Shown one piece after another: positions 12,201 to 22,094 of a stretch of DNA of 64,000 nt; position 1 is the first letter of the stretch, and the number at the start of each line of letters is the position of its first letter. The position numbers and the translations under genes are program-made. Origin of the DNA: Physella acuta (lineage: Eukaryota > Mollusca > Gastropoda > Physidae); contig NW_026731672.1 of assembly GCF_028476545.1 (NCBI RefSeq), positions 62,001-126,000 on the forward strand. The letters run 5' to 3'. The notes under the pieces are model-generated. The model worked only from the letters and a program-made list of their open reading frames with translations. It had not been told where the DNA came from and searched no databases.

Positions 12201-15200
12201 CCCCATTTAAACATTAGTATTTCTTTGCCCAGTTTTTCTCCACAGTTTGTCATTAGCAATATTTTTCGGCCACCTGATGTTCAATAAGCAACACGGGCCT
12301 CCACAACTTAATGAAAGTCTGAAGTTAATCTATGCATCTCAGAACCATATAGGAGCACAAATAAAAGATTGCTGTAAAACAGTCGTCTTTTGGAGAGCAT
12401 AGACAATGTTCTTAACGTCCATGTTGTGTGGAGGGTGCTGAATGGGTACAAGACATATGGTGATGCAGCTTTTGATGACCTCATCGGCTCCCCCTAGCTT
12501 AATACACAACACACTTTCTAGGTATGTGAATTTTCCACTTGAAAATTGTCTTCTTTTTTGCATCTTAAGTGGGAGCTTATTTTAATGTTAACTCTCATCG
12601 CCTCCATTTTCCCCCAGTTGATCTTTAAGTCTGTCTTAAGTGCTTATTGACAGAGTTTGTTTAGCTTGGACTGAGTATGCTGTTGTTAGTGTGACAGGAG
12701 GCTGATGATGTCCTTAAAATCTAGGTCCTCCTGCTGTTTAGCAAGGGTTCATAGAATTCCTGCTTTTAGGTCTGAGGATGTTCTTCTCATAATCCAGTCA
12801 AAGACTTTAAAAGATCATTGGCAAAAGCATGCAGCCTTGCCACTCCAGTTGTCACTGAAAATGGGCTCGTTAACTTGTTGTTGATAATCTGGCAGTTGGA
12901 ATCTTCATAGAGCTGTTGGATAATGATGGGAGGGATCCCATGGTGGTTCAACCTCCAAATGATATCTCTGCTTTGTCAAAATCAAAAAAGGTCAGGTTGA
13001 GAGGCGATTGCCTCTCAATAGACTATTCAATAATTATGTGCATAGTAGCTATGTAGTCTGTACATATCATGTTCTGGCAAAAACCTGCCTGTTCTGGTCT
13101 TAATTTCTTATCCAAGATAACATCTCTATTTTACAAAATTTTCTTTAACTTGATCTGATCTGTCCTTATACTGCAATCGACAAGCACCATTTAACATAAT
13201 AATAATTATTTTTAGTTTTTCAAAATCTGACTCAGAAGGGTCCATTTTTTTTTAAAGAGGCCTCTATGGATACAGCTAAAGAAATTTAAAAAAAAAAAAA
13301 GAATTAAAATATTACTTACTTACTACAGTTTGCAAGCAATAGTTCTACAAATTCAACTATTGACATTCTTACTCTCCAGTTACTGTGAGTCCTCATTGAA
13401 CAAAAGACATCAACCACTTTTGCCAAATTTTGAGATGAATGTTCAACCCATTTCTGAGATCGCTCTATATACAATGATTGAATTGTACATGACAATTTCT
13501 TTTGCATTTCTGGACAGAGAGTTAAAAAAATGAATGTTCAGAGTAATCTATAAATATAAATATATTAATGATAGTTTGTCTGCTTGTCCTTTATGCATTA
13601 CTACACCTTTCATTAGAGTAGCATAAAACTGGGAAGCTGTGGAGAATACTCCTGGAAGGGTTCCTGTAAAATAAATTATTTTGAAGGGGCTGCTTTGGAA
13701 TTGGGCTCTCTAGTGAGCACTATGTTGCCTACTTTTGTTTTAACGAGTACAATATATTATGGATATGATGGGCTACTATAATCGTTTATTAAATTGAACC
13801 ATGTGCATCCTCCTTGCCCAGGCAGTGTGTAATTTACATTTATGAAAAATATTCTTGAATTTTAGAAATTTAATGTTTAATAACTTTAAAAAAAATTGTA
13901 ATAAAAATTGATCTAAGGATAGTGTTTACCAATGTAAGTTTGTGTACTCCATCTAAGGATAGTGACTCCCAATGTAAGTTTAGGTACACCATCTAAGGAT
14001 AGTGTTTACCTATGTAAGTTTGTGCACTCCATCTAAAGATAGTGTCTAACAATGTAAGTATGTGTATTTCTTTTTAATGATTGGTCTTCCAACATACACT
14101 TGGGTACTCCATCCTAACTATTGAGTCATGAACTGTGCACTTTGAATTCTCCTCTGAGATGTTTAGTACTTCTTTTTGTAGATAGCGTCCCCAAAAAAAG
14201 CATTTTGTGCTCCTTTCAAGTACTGAACCTGGTGGTCGATTGCGCAGATGAATAAAGCGGGAGTGATGGGAGTGATCTCCCCTAAGCTTTCTCAAATATT
14301 CTTATATAACACTATGGGGATGGCTATTCGGGATATAGACATGATTTGTAATCAATTTTTAAATACTAAATTTAAAAAACTAAAAATAATAGAATCTTGT
14401 AAAAAAAGAATTGCGCACCAAATGAACAGCAAACAACGCATGTATAAAAGTGCTGAACATTAGTAATTTAAAAAGAAAAAAATTAATTTTCAAAGAGTTA
14501 ATTAAGCAACATTTTATGTCACAATACATTATCTCCAACCGACATGAAAAGTTAAAAATAACTCGGTCTGGTAGAAGTGTTTGAAATTTTTTTCACAATT
14601 TTCTGACCGTGATGGACAATACACAGAGGAATTCATATGCATTTTTCAGAAACTGAATTTAGCATAAAGTACTACTACTGGTTACCAGAAATTACTTAAA
14701 ATTTGATAGAAAACAGAGAATTAGATCAGTTACTTATAGATCTATGTGAAAATTTGTCTGACTATCAGATATAAGTACACTAGTTTTAGGATTTTGAAAA
14801 ACTGAAAGTAGAATTATTTCCACCTCCAGTACCGGAAATCACTAAAAAAGTTGAAATAAAACTACTAATTTAACATAATACTTAGATATGAAATTTCATC
14901 AACCTAGCTATAACGGTACTTAAGCTATCGCGTTCACAGTCAGACACACAGACAAAATCGCAAAACGAAGTTTTTTCAGATTCAGGGAGATGTCAAACGT
15001 TATGCTTTGGGAAAACATTGATTTTGATTAGAGCGGGGTGGACTCAGGGACGACGTATGGATTAATCCAGGATCCAAACTTGAGACAGCTATGTCTGCTT
15101 TATTAGTTATTTGTATGTTGCATAAACATCGTTGGCTTAGGATTCACCAGAATGGGCTGAACTATATTCTTTTTCAAACACTACACATAAAGATCCACCA

Positions 15201-18200
15201 GGTATTTTGTGTCAAATTGCCAGCACTTTTATCTTTAGCAGTAGCACACACACCAACACATATAATTATATGAGAGAAATTGGGAGGAACCTAGATTTGT
15301 TTTTTCAAGAATTTTGTGAACAGCATCCTTAAATAATTTCCAGAAAAGTAACATAATACAATACTGCAAATGGTAACTAAAATAAAAAAAAAATAAGACT
15401 TAAGTAGGAAGTAAAACAAAAATTAAATATTTGCTGATACCTCTGCTCTTTAATTTTTCATCCTCTTGTCTAACTTGACATTTAACAAGAAGGTGATCTG
15501 ACATACATAACAGCAGGATTTGCTGGCATACTTTAATAGCTTTCTGAAAATTAATGTAAGAAATGAATGTTGTCCAAATTTTGTTATTAAAGCACGATGA
15601 AGACATATTATAAAACCACTTAATTTATACATTGAATTTAGTCTTATTCTCTAGGTTACTGAATGCTTGAATTTAGGGTGTCGCTTGCGATTTTAAATTT
15701 TATTATTATCTAATAACACTTAAACAAATAAAAACTACACTGTTCAACCTTTAATTTGATACGAAGTTCAATTATCAAAGTTAATCGGTAGGCTAGAAAA
15801 CACTTTTTCAAAATGCACATTTATTATTAAATGGCTGCTTTACCAAAGCTCTATATCTTTGTAAAACTGTGTTCCCTTTTTAAGGTGTTGTTGTAACCCA
15901 GTTTACAAGTTTAAATTTTTTTTTCTGCTATAATTTGTCCCATTCAAAGACATGGCATGCTTAATGGGAGTGGCTTTTATGGCGGCAGCCTCATCAAATT
16001 TATTTTCTTTACAAATTGTTTTTCTTCTTATATTTATTTGTTAATGATGGATATTGTTTTGGTATGAAGGATCATTGTGGATTACCTTTCAATGCAATAA
16101 TGTTTAGGTGGAAAGCATCAATGATTTTAGATCATATTTAAATGTAATTCTTACCTATCTTCTGCTCAAGTTTACCCAGCATGTTGGACAACTAAATTAC
16201 GAATAACTATTGCACAACAAACACTTAGCATTCATTGCTTAATTATATAAGTATTGAAGTAGATTAAGCAAAATAAAATTCATTTAATCATATATATTTG
16301 AAATGACCACTAAACTTTGTAAAATTCTTTTTTGGATGACATGATTACCAAAGTAATGATAAAATAAAGTAGGTCATGCGACAACCTACTTGAATACCAA
16401 TTAAAAGTTGGTTTAGTACAATTCAGAAGTAATTCAGAACTTAAGCAGTGATTAACAAGTCATATTTTATACAATCCTCTGTAATAGCTATAGATCTTTT
16501 TTAAAAGAATATTTTTCAACATTATTGTCAATTGAAAATCTTTTCATACCACAATAACACCTTGCCCTTGTTGAGCATCTCTTTTAACAACAATCACCAT
16601 GCCAGTAACAATGCCAGGCAAGCAATGAGCAAACACATTCCCAAGTTCAACTGCCTTATCCTCACCAACTATAAAAGATGCAATTTAAAAGTTTTAAAAT
16701 AATTTATTTACCTAAATCATAGATGGTGGGACAGTGGGGTTTAATGGCAAAAGTCTCAAGTTCGGATCCTGGCTCTTATGAGTACCTGACTTATGTAAGG
16801 TAAAGTAAATGCAGCTGGGCTTAGTGCTGATCACACTATCCCTTCATATGCCAGGTCACTAAAACAGGTGAATTTCACCTCACCTACTCCCTGGACTGTA
16901 AGGTTAGAAAAGGAACTTTACTTTTACAAGACAGAAAAGAAAGAATAACAAATAAAGCAAAACCACACAAAAAGTACTTCTAAGTGAATAACATCACTAG
17001 TAGGCCTATATTTTGGCACTTCAGTTTCACATACAAGATCATAAATAATAAATTGAGGGCTATAATATGATGAAATATAAAAAAAAACTCATACATTTGG
17101 TATTAGTTTGCATAAGCACAAGCAAACATTTTAATGCCAAGCTTTGATATTCTCTTGATTTTTCAAGTTTAGCTATCTTAAGTAGAATGGTTATAAGCTG
17201 AGCTAATGATGGCATGTTGTCAAGTATATAGAATTCATCCAGTATTCTGAAAAAAAAAAACAAACTATATGTAATGTACACAGTCCAACAAATTAAACAT
17301 GCCACTAAATTTCCAGTGTCTCATTATAAAACATGAAAAAAAAAGCTCACTTGTCACAAGTCACATTTATTAACTGTATGATTGTTTCGATAACAACTAA
17401 TGCAGTTTGCTCTGATACCTTAACGGAATCTGAAAGTATAACATATCAAAATGCAACAGTAATCTGATTATTAGTATGCATTCTATATCAGTGGTTCTTA
17501 ACCTTTTAAAGGTACCGAACTCCCTTCAGCTTCATGTACACAATCACCAAACCCTTCTTAATAGGAAAAATAAAACATGATTTTTTAAAAATTCAAACAT
17601 AGGTATGTATTTTACAGTTCAGAAATGTGCAGCTTCACCTAGAATTCAGTGTTGTGTTCTTGTATTTTCAATTTCCATGTAGCTTAACCCTGACGGTACT
17701 TATAAGTATAGTTTGACTGTTAAATCAAGTAGTACCCCTGACCACATGCGAAGGACATCCAGTCAACAGATCCCAGGTGCAAAGTTAGCAGCTGCCAAAT
17801 AGCACCATAATTCCAGGGTGAAGCCTCAACAAACATTTTTTAAATTGCAGAAACCTCCTCAGGAGTATTCTAAACAGTTTCCTAAAGTTTCATGCCTATT
17901 AGATAAAGGTGTAGTAATGCATAATAGGCAAACTTTTACTTTTACATCTAATGAAAATGTAGTTTTTCTTTCTTAGTTTTTATTACAAAGGTTTAGATTA
18001 TGGTTTTCTTTAAAAATTTAAAAGAGCAACATTTTATTGTAATAAAATAATAATAATTAACTTCACATACAAATGGTTCTTTACAAAAGTGGCTCAACAA
18101 GCCTGTTTTTAACAGTGAAATATTTATAGTTAAGTATTATTACCATGCAATCTTGAACATTCTGTCTGTTCTGGGTGAGTCAATCTAATGATAAGATTGT

Positions 18201-19937
18201 TGAAGATGCTCTTCAATATTGCTAAATTAACAATTTTGGATTTTCTTAGAACAGCCATTAGTATTTCACACAATGTCATCAGCGATGTGTCAGATCTAGT
18301 AATTTATAAATATAAGAAAGATATAATAAAATCTTTAAACAATACATGTTCACATGGTTTTTAAATTGTAAAACGACAGTCAATTAACTATTTTCTTTTT
18401 CTTTGTTCTTAATTGTAATATTGCAGGGAATTTCTTCCAATACAATTAAGTATTATGTGTTTATACGTAAAAACTGAGTTTGCTCTAAGAATAAGTATAC
18501 TATAAACACAAAACCTGCAACACGTTAATTTTATAAGTCAACATTTTTCCCAATGTATACTTTAGCGTTCGAACTTGCACAGCATTTACACTTTCAACAG
18601 ATATACTATACTTGACCTACTTATATGTATACTATACACGAGCCGACCCGCAGCGTATCATACGCCGCTATTTAGTTGTTTTATTTTCTACTTTTCAGTA
18701 ATTCATAATTTGTGAATTCGACAGTACCAATGCTGCCACTGAAAATATTTGCTTTAAAACACTAACCCCCCCCTCTTTCCCCTAACCCCGACCCTACACC
18801 CCCCCCCCCCCCTCTGTGAAAGCAGCCTCCTCTTAGTTAATTCTTAATTACCCCCTGTAAGTTTAAAATCGAACTAAATTATCTGCCACTAATAGAAACC
18901 CAGCTGTACTACGGCTCTACGATTTGTAAACATTTAGCTTTGTAAAAATTTAGAGTGAACACCGCTCACCAGACAATGTTGGGGTGGGGTGGGGGATGGT
19001 AGTGAGGAGTGATAGTGATAGAGAGAAAGAGAGGGGACTGCAAGGAGGCGCTTGCAGCTTGTTTTCTAACTGATCCCAGAAGAGAATTATATATATAGAT
19101 GTTATGCGTAAATGCCACATCTTCTGAGTAGCTGAGTACAAAAACATCAGACATGTTCTGATTTTTCAGACACATGTGCATGTGTCGAAGCATAGTAAGC
19201 ATCCTAATTGCTAGCACTCAACTGAATTTTTGAGCACACACTGTTAAATGTATAACTTCTATCTACTAAAAAAATATTTTTTTATTAATTACTAATAATT
19301 TCCTTCATTAAATCACAAACACGTTTTAATGAAATATTTAAGGCTTAAAGAATTTTGCATTAAACCAGTTTAGACTTTAATAAAAAAAACAGGTAATTAT
19401 AAAATATAATTTAAACAAATTTACTGTTGCAGCCAGAAATTTCTGTGCTACAAAGAAGCAAATTAATTTATCCCTCCACCCAGGTGTGAGGAGTACCTGG
19501 CTTACCTTGGAGATTTTCAATACACGTACATACAAGTATCAATTTTAAAATTAAAATTTAAAAAAAAAACAACTAGTTCTAAAAAAAAAAATTGATCTAA
19601 AATAAATTAAACACTTTAATTGATGTGACAGCCAGTAAGGTACTTAAATAATTCCTAAATGAAAAAAATATTGTATAAGTTTGCTTTATTTACAAATTTA
19701 CAATTTCAATTCTAAATACAATACAGCATAACTTTATACTCACAGTTCTGTTTGTAACCACACTTGTATTGGAAAAATTATATAACTTTGCAATTCTTGA
19801 ATAATCTTCTCATTCAGCTTTAGCAACACTGATGTGAGGTCTCTGGCATTTTGATGGGTGATTTCTTTTAAAAGTGCAAGAGTCAAAGGGCATAACTCAT
19901 TCACAGCCTCACATTTCTCATTCTCTTGATCATTCAT
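6107..19937 (-). CDS. TTI1: TTI1, TELO2-interacting protein 1 (N-terminal half, 12 exons)
   Basis: TTI1 is a HEAT-repeat scaffold of the TTT complex (TELO2-TTI1-TTI2), which with HSP90 and R2TP matures PIKK kinases such as mTOR, ATM, ATR and DNA-PKcs. Twelve minus-strand exons, each bounded by AG and GT with consistent phases, give 1624 coding bases, or 541 codons plus one base. Matches to vertebrate TTI1 run co-linearly: IIQELQSYIIFPIQ, LALKCLLVLMQ, FAHCLPGIVTGM, NWRVRMSIVEFVELLLANCS, LAEILEENLFTLTASLPRLI, ALIQILEIDLTDTKIMEQRE, and LYILVDTFLELSYESATYQL. Human TTI1 is about 1089 residues, so about half is missing here, presumably beyond the window edge. The frame is open throughout, so the gene looks functional. 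The start is the ATG at 19937, 16 bases inside a probable acceptor. Confidence 0.94.
6470..6595 (-). CDS. TTI1: TTI1 exon 11
   Basis: 126 bases, acceptor after a T tract and AATAG, donor G|GTAAGT. It encodes RPRKYFSHFKGDSILSKLIS and then CWKLGKYG, matching human [29 protein letters not shown]. Confidence 0.9.
7070..7201 (-). CDS. TTI1: TTI1 exon 10
   Basis: 132 bases, acceptor CTCTTTAG. It encodes TPHVRRFCLALIQILEIDLT and DTKIMEQRE, matching human [28 protein letters not shown]. The donor is chosen as AAAAG|GTACAG because it alone keeps the frame into exon 11; this is the least certain splice site of the gene. Confidence 0.86.
7933..8405 (+). mobile_element. Telomere-motif MITE (TMM), copy 1
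   Basis: Inserted in TTI1 intron 9. A perfect 9-bp target duplication CTTAAAATT lies at 7924-7932 and 8406-8414. The left end is GGGAACAGGGCATT and the right end, read inward on the other strand, is GGCTACAGGACATT. The left arm holds runs of six or more C separated by phrases such as TGTCAATTA, GGATATTT and GACATTA; the right arm holds the reverse complements with G runs. Between 8045 and 8140 are degenerate TTAGGG/TTAGGGC units on the plus strand. No coding sequence. A 9-bp duplication suggests Mutator-like (MULE) mobilisation, but the family is not named. Confidence 0.85.
9715..9771 (-). CDS. TTI1: TTI1 exon 9 (57 bases)
   Basis: A very short exon, acceptor TTTCTAG, donor G|GTACTC. It encodes EENKISLIDLLNGYISLLG, matching human GKFSTLSLLLGYLKLLG. 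It was found by looking for the missing piece between exons 8 and 10; phase 1 to phase 1 fits. Confidence 0.88.
9979..10190 (-). CDS. TTI1: TTI1 exon 8
   Basis: 212 bases, acceptor TTCTTTAG, donor T|GTATGT. It encodes MLETLVGLSQDEYESISSKA and LAEILEENLFTLTASLPRLI, the best conserved stretch in the window (human [29 protein letters not shown]). Confidence 0.94.
10371..11880 (-). pseudogene. hAT transposase relic (SCAND3/FAM200-like type)
   Basis: Lies in TTI1 intron 7, same strand. From high to low coordinates it shows pieces such as ASYEAALEFAK near 11760, LNTRLIKELFRYINSYHEVL near 11370, DKEWLERVAYLADIFEQKN near 11170 and YLCQSGFSTIPQFKTKRRNK near 10640, the last being the conserved hAT C-terminal dimerisation region. 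These pieces fall in several frames, so the gene is dead. The hAT-like end CATGGGTTCCCAAACTTTTT is at 10371; the opposite end was not found. Confidence 0.75.
12000..13180 (-). pseudogene. Decayed LINE reverse transcriptase (RTE-like)
   Basis: Also in TTI1 intron 7, upstream of the hAT relic. Near 13100 the minus strand reads RPEQAGFCQN and IATMHIIIE, the RT motif that appears as [21 protein letters not shown] in the LINE at 42.5 kb. Around 12000-12110 the C-terminal part resembles the NHPKQYNGEVW tail seen in such LINEs. Frames are broken repeatedly, and no endonuclease is seen. Confidence 0.65.
13320..13509 (-). CDS. TTI1: TTI1 exon 7
   Basis: 190 bases, acceptor CTGTCCAG, donor AA|GTAAGT. 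It encodes the segment ending HSNWRVRMSIVEFVELLLAN, closely matching human [20 protein letters not shown]. Two GTAAGT motifs overlap; phase with exon 8 selects the downstream one, giving the CSKSLSNC join that mirrors human CSQSLVEC. Confidence 0.92.
13540..13680 (-). repeat. Single Helentron-type monomer
   Basis: Carries CTTTATGCATTACTACACCTTTCAT and then a GGAAGCTGTGGAGAATACTCC phrase, the reverse complement of the 2.5-3.4 kb array's flank. One monomer only, next to TTI1 exon 7. Confidence 0.5.
13911..14078 (+). repeat. 60-bp minisatellite, nearly 3 units
   Basis: Units begin ATCTAAGGATAGTG and contain CAATGTAAGTTTGTGTACTCC. Successive starts are near 13911, 13951, 13991 and 14030, so the repeat unit is about 40 bp read strictly, with slightly diverged copies. 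It lies in TTI1 intron 6. Not a CRISPR array: units are adjacent without unique spacers. Confidence 0.7.
14255..14995 (+). repeat. Interspersed repeat R1
   Basis: Diverged R1 copy in TTI1 intron 6, opening GGGAGTGATCTCCCC and running through AATCACTAAAAAAGTTG to a CACAGACA tract. Compare 30735-31417. Confidence 0.65.
15441..15543 (-). CDS. TTI1: TTI1 exon 6
   Basis: 103 bases, acceptor ATTTTCAG, donor G|GTATCA. It encodes KAIKVCQQILLLCMSDHLL and a charged tail (RQEDEKLKSR), in the place of the human SLKIFYKTVSFIMADEQL segment. Similarity is modest, but splice sites and phases fit exactly. Confidence 0.85.
16550..16668 (-). CDS. TTI1: TTI1 exon 5
   Basis: 119 bases, acceptor TTTATAG, donor GTG|GTATGA. 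It encodes AVELGNVFAHCLPGIVTGM followed by QQGQGVIV, matching human [28 protein letters not shown]. It ends in phase 0. Confidence 0.9.
16705..16935 (+). mobile_element. tRNA-derived SINE (family S), plus strand
   Basis: Carries a B-box-like CTCAAGTTCGGATCC after an A-box-like GTGGGGTTTAATGG, then the body CTGATCACACTATCCCTTCA and TCACCTCACCTACTCCCTGG. The body recurs at 24.0, 26.5 and 47 kb. RNA polymerase III promoter boxes at the head plus a shared body define a tRNA-derived SINE. Located in TTI1 intron 4. Confidence 0.7.
17095..17246 (-). CDS. TTI1: TTI1 exon 4
   Basis: 152 bases after a long T tract and CAG, ending AAAT|GTATGAGT. It encodes ILDEFYILDNMPSLAQLI and EKSREYQSLALKCLLVLMQ. 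The EKS..ALKCL phrase is nearly identical to the human protein. Confidence 0.92.
17351..17429 (-). CDS. TTI1: TTI1 exon 3
   Basis: 79 bases, with acceptor CTTTCAG and donor AA|GTGAGC. It encodes DSVKVSEQTALVVIETIIQL and then INVTCD, matching the SEELKLAVIQGLSTLM helix of human TTI1. Phases on both sides agree with exons 2 and 4. Confidence 0.87.
17490..17720. repeat. hAT-end fragment
   Basis: Begins CAGTGGTTCTTAACCTTTT, a hAT-type MITE end common in animals. The opposite end is not recognisable, so the copy is truncated or decayed. In TTI1 intron 2. Confidence 0.5.
17830..17935 (+). repeat. Single Helentron-type monomer
   Basis: GCAGAAACCTCCTCAGGAGTA followed by CCTAAAGTTTCATGCCTATT and GGTGTAGTAATGCAT, as in the array at 2.5-3.4 kb. 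In TTI1 intron 2. Confidence 0.55.
18144..18295 (-). CDS. TTI1: TTI1 exon 2
   Basis: 152 bases between AG (18297-18296) and GT (18143-18142). It encodes LSDTSLMTLCEILMAVLRKS and then ILKSIFNNLIIRL, a helical HEAT-type segment in the position of the human VVECLTFVL..LFSELSACL region. Phase joins exon 1 (2 bases carried) and leaves 1 base. It was too short to stand out as a long open frame. Confidence 0.88.
18635..19110 (+). repeat. Interspersed repeat R4, copy 1
   Basis: Opens ACGAGCCGACCCGCAGCGTA and contains TTTTCAGTAATTCATAATTTG, a C run, a TGAAAGCAGCC phrase and a CTCACCAGAC phrase, ending near ATATATATAGATG. Related copies: 23070-23480 (plus) and 25000-25390 (minus). Non-coding, unclassified. 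Confidence 0.65.
19744..19937 (-). CDS. TTI1: TTI1 coding exon 1
   Basis: Encodes MNDQENEKCE... through FPIQVWLQTE, matching the N-terminus of animal TTI1, where the QELQxYxxFPL phrase is conserved. The donor is CT|GTGAGT at 19743. An acceptor-like pyrimidine tract and ACACAG end at 19954, so a separate 5' untranslated exon is likely further upstream. An in-frame upstream Met at 19979 lies before this acceptor and is not favoured. Confidence 0.9.
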
Positions 19938-19979
19938 TTTGATACAACTGTAACTGTGTAAGATAAAAAAAAAAAGCAT

Positions 19980-20938
19980 AAAATGATTAATATTTAATCC
20001 TTGATTGCATTAATACATTATTATCATCTAAGCTTTGAGTACTTAGAACCTGACATTAAGTAAGTACTACTGTTACAGGTATTTTGTGCAGCTTTAAATT
20101 GATATATTATTACAAAAATAAATCTCACAAATGAATAAAATGCACTAAAAAGTAAAAAAAATAAATTTAAATAGGTGTAACTATACTAATGCTATACGCG
20201 GGTATGACTAAAATCAAATAGAAAATAGAATAAAAACTAGAATCAACAATAAAATTTTGAAAATGATACACAATACTAATGACGTCATTGACCATAGAGA
20301 CACCTTATTTATTTGTCTATGTAACCCTCACTCAGTGGGGATGCTTTTACCCACTGAGGTGTTGTGGTTAAGACGGGCTGACCCTGAGATTAAGGACAAA
20401 TTGAAGCTACGCTGTTGTCCACTAATTGACTTTATTCAACAGTACATCGAGCCACGACGGCGATGTAGAACAACAGTAGTACGATGATTAGAGATGAATA
20501 ATGAAACAAACCAAAAGTAGAAAAAAGAAGAACTGTAGCCCTAAAACAAATGTAAACAAAAAGTTACATCAATGATAACACCACGTGTAGGCTACAAACA
20601 TACAAGGGTGCAATAAAATATGTTGCGGCCAGTACACAGTACTGCCAATAAGTACCAATAAGTAGTACAATAATAAATACTTGAATAACTACTCAACCTA
20701 ACTACTGTGCAACATGCAGCACTAGCAGGAATACACAAATAAGTATTCTAACAATAAACATAATTTATATAACCACACTACCTTCATTAGGTCTACACTA
20801 GGCATGCTGCCCAGCTTCGCTTAGGCTTTCGAAAACATTGAGAATTTGAATGCTTAATTAATTTGCCCGAGGGTCGGTCTACGACCTCAAGAGTTATGAA
20901 GAGGTTCCTCCGTGGACATTTTTTTTTCGATTTATAGC
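19980..20938. other. TTI1 upstream region
   Basis: Presumed location of the promoter and any 5' untranslated exon of TTI1. No clear core promoter was identified. A short hairpin (CTCAGTGGG..CCCACTGAG) lies at 20332-20359. A 76-codon plus-strand frame at 20257-20487 has no recognisable domain and is not called. Confidence 0.4.
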
Positions 20939-21240
20939 TCATATAAGGTACCGGTCAGTCGAGGTCAGTTTTGACCCCCTCATCGTAGACTTTTCGGCCA
21001 ACCGGCCCCCGTGCTCTGTCGCCCCAAGGCAAGATCCTGCCAAATTTGAAGCGCCTGCGGCGCCGGGAAGTGCCTTATCGGACACCCGACAATCTAGATC
21101 TAGATTCCTAATTGAATTTTTTTTTTTAAGTTTAGTCCGAGCAAAATTAAAAAAAAATACATTAACCAAGTTGACTTGGTGGGTCTCGAACCCGCACCAC
21201 CTGCGTGGTTTATAGTACACTAACATCTCCGCTATTTAGG
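20939..21240 (-). mobile_element. tRNA-derived SINE, different family (S2)
   Basis: Read on the minus strand, it begins with an A box (TAGCGGAGATGTTAGTG, near 21232-21216) and a perfect B box (GGTTCGAGACC, near 21193-21183) spaced as in a tRNA. The acceptor stem does not pair, so it is not a working tRNA. A GC-rich body (GCCTGCGGCGCC near 21060) follows toward 20940. Confidence 0.65.
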
Positions 21241-21974
21241 CACCTTATAAAATACAGAGAATGAAAGACGTAATTTAAAATCTTAACTTACGCGAATATG
21301 CCTATTCTTTCAAATTAATTTTTTTATCCCAAATTAGCCAGTTCCAAACAAAGATTTTGTATAAATAAATGTTATGAGTTTAGGCCGGAAAAATTGTATT
21401 GTATACATTTCATAGTGTACGTAGATCTAAATCAAATTTGAATGAAATAGTTCATTTCTTTTTTATTCTAAACACGGCAGATGACGTCATTAGTAAGCAA
21501 TAGTGTCGTCACAGTTTTATGCGTTCTTTTACACATCTATTAATGCTTTTCCCGTTGCATAAATAATACTGTTTCTCTATATTCGAATACGCCTTTATTT
21601 TATATTTTTCTTCTTTAAATAAAATTGTGGTTATACATTTAAAACATCTAACATATTATTTTCAACAAAAGTCCGTATAAAGTTCTCCATATATTGCTGC
21701 CGTTTCTGACGTGATGTCCGGCGAAAATTTTTTGCGGACAGAGAGACAGAGAGAGAGATGTGCGAACGTGGCCCATTATAGTATTAGATTGTTATGTCTA
21801 CCTCTTGGTACCTTCACCCTCCGTGTCCACAGCCACCAGCCTTGCGTGTGACTGACACGGCTAGGCATGAACTACCCAGGTAAAAATCGCTCACAGAAGA
21901 GCATGCAAAACAACTACATCAACAGGGCTACGGCCCCACAGGGGCCACAACTCAATGAATTAAAACTTTATTCT
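21241..21974. other. Non-coding AT-rich stretch
   Basis: No gene or known repeat seen. Contains two TGACGTCA-type words near 21483 and short GAGA runs near 21745. Confidence 0.4.
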
Positions 21975-21975
21975 T

Positions 21976-22050
21976 ATATTAGATGTAACACATATGGTTA
22001 CCAGCCAAGGGGGGCTTGGCTGTTAACCATATGTGTTACATCTAATATTA
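21976..22050. repeat. Long hairpin (palindrome)
   Basis: The arm at 21976-22008 (ATATTAGATGTAACACATAT then GGTTACCAGCCAAG) is matched by its reverse complement at 22013-22049 with about one mismatch and a loop of only a few bases. The arms are about 34 bp. It would form a cruciform in DNA or a stable hairpin in RNA. Confidence 0.85.
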
Positions 22051-22094
22051 GAAGAGTAGCTAGATATAAAAAAACAACAGCAAAAGTAAAACAT

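Noticed and set aside
13911-14078. CRISPR-like array
   Set aside because: Adjacent imperfect units without unique spacers in an animal intron: a minisatellite.
20257-20487. A 76-codon gene upstream of TTI1
   Set aside because: No homology recognised, no splice or promoter context, plausible by chance in this length.
21165-21240. A functional tRNA gene
   Set aside because: A and B boxes are good but the acceptor stem does not pair, and a SINE body follows.
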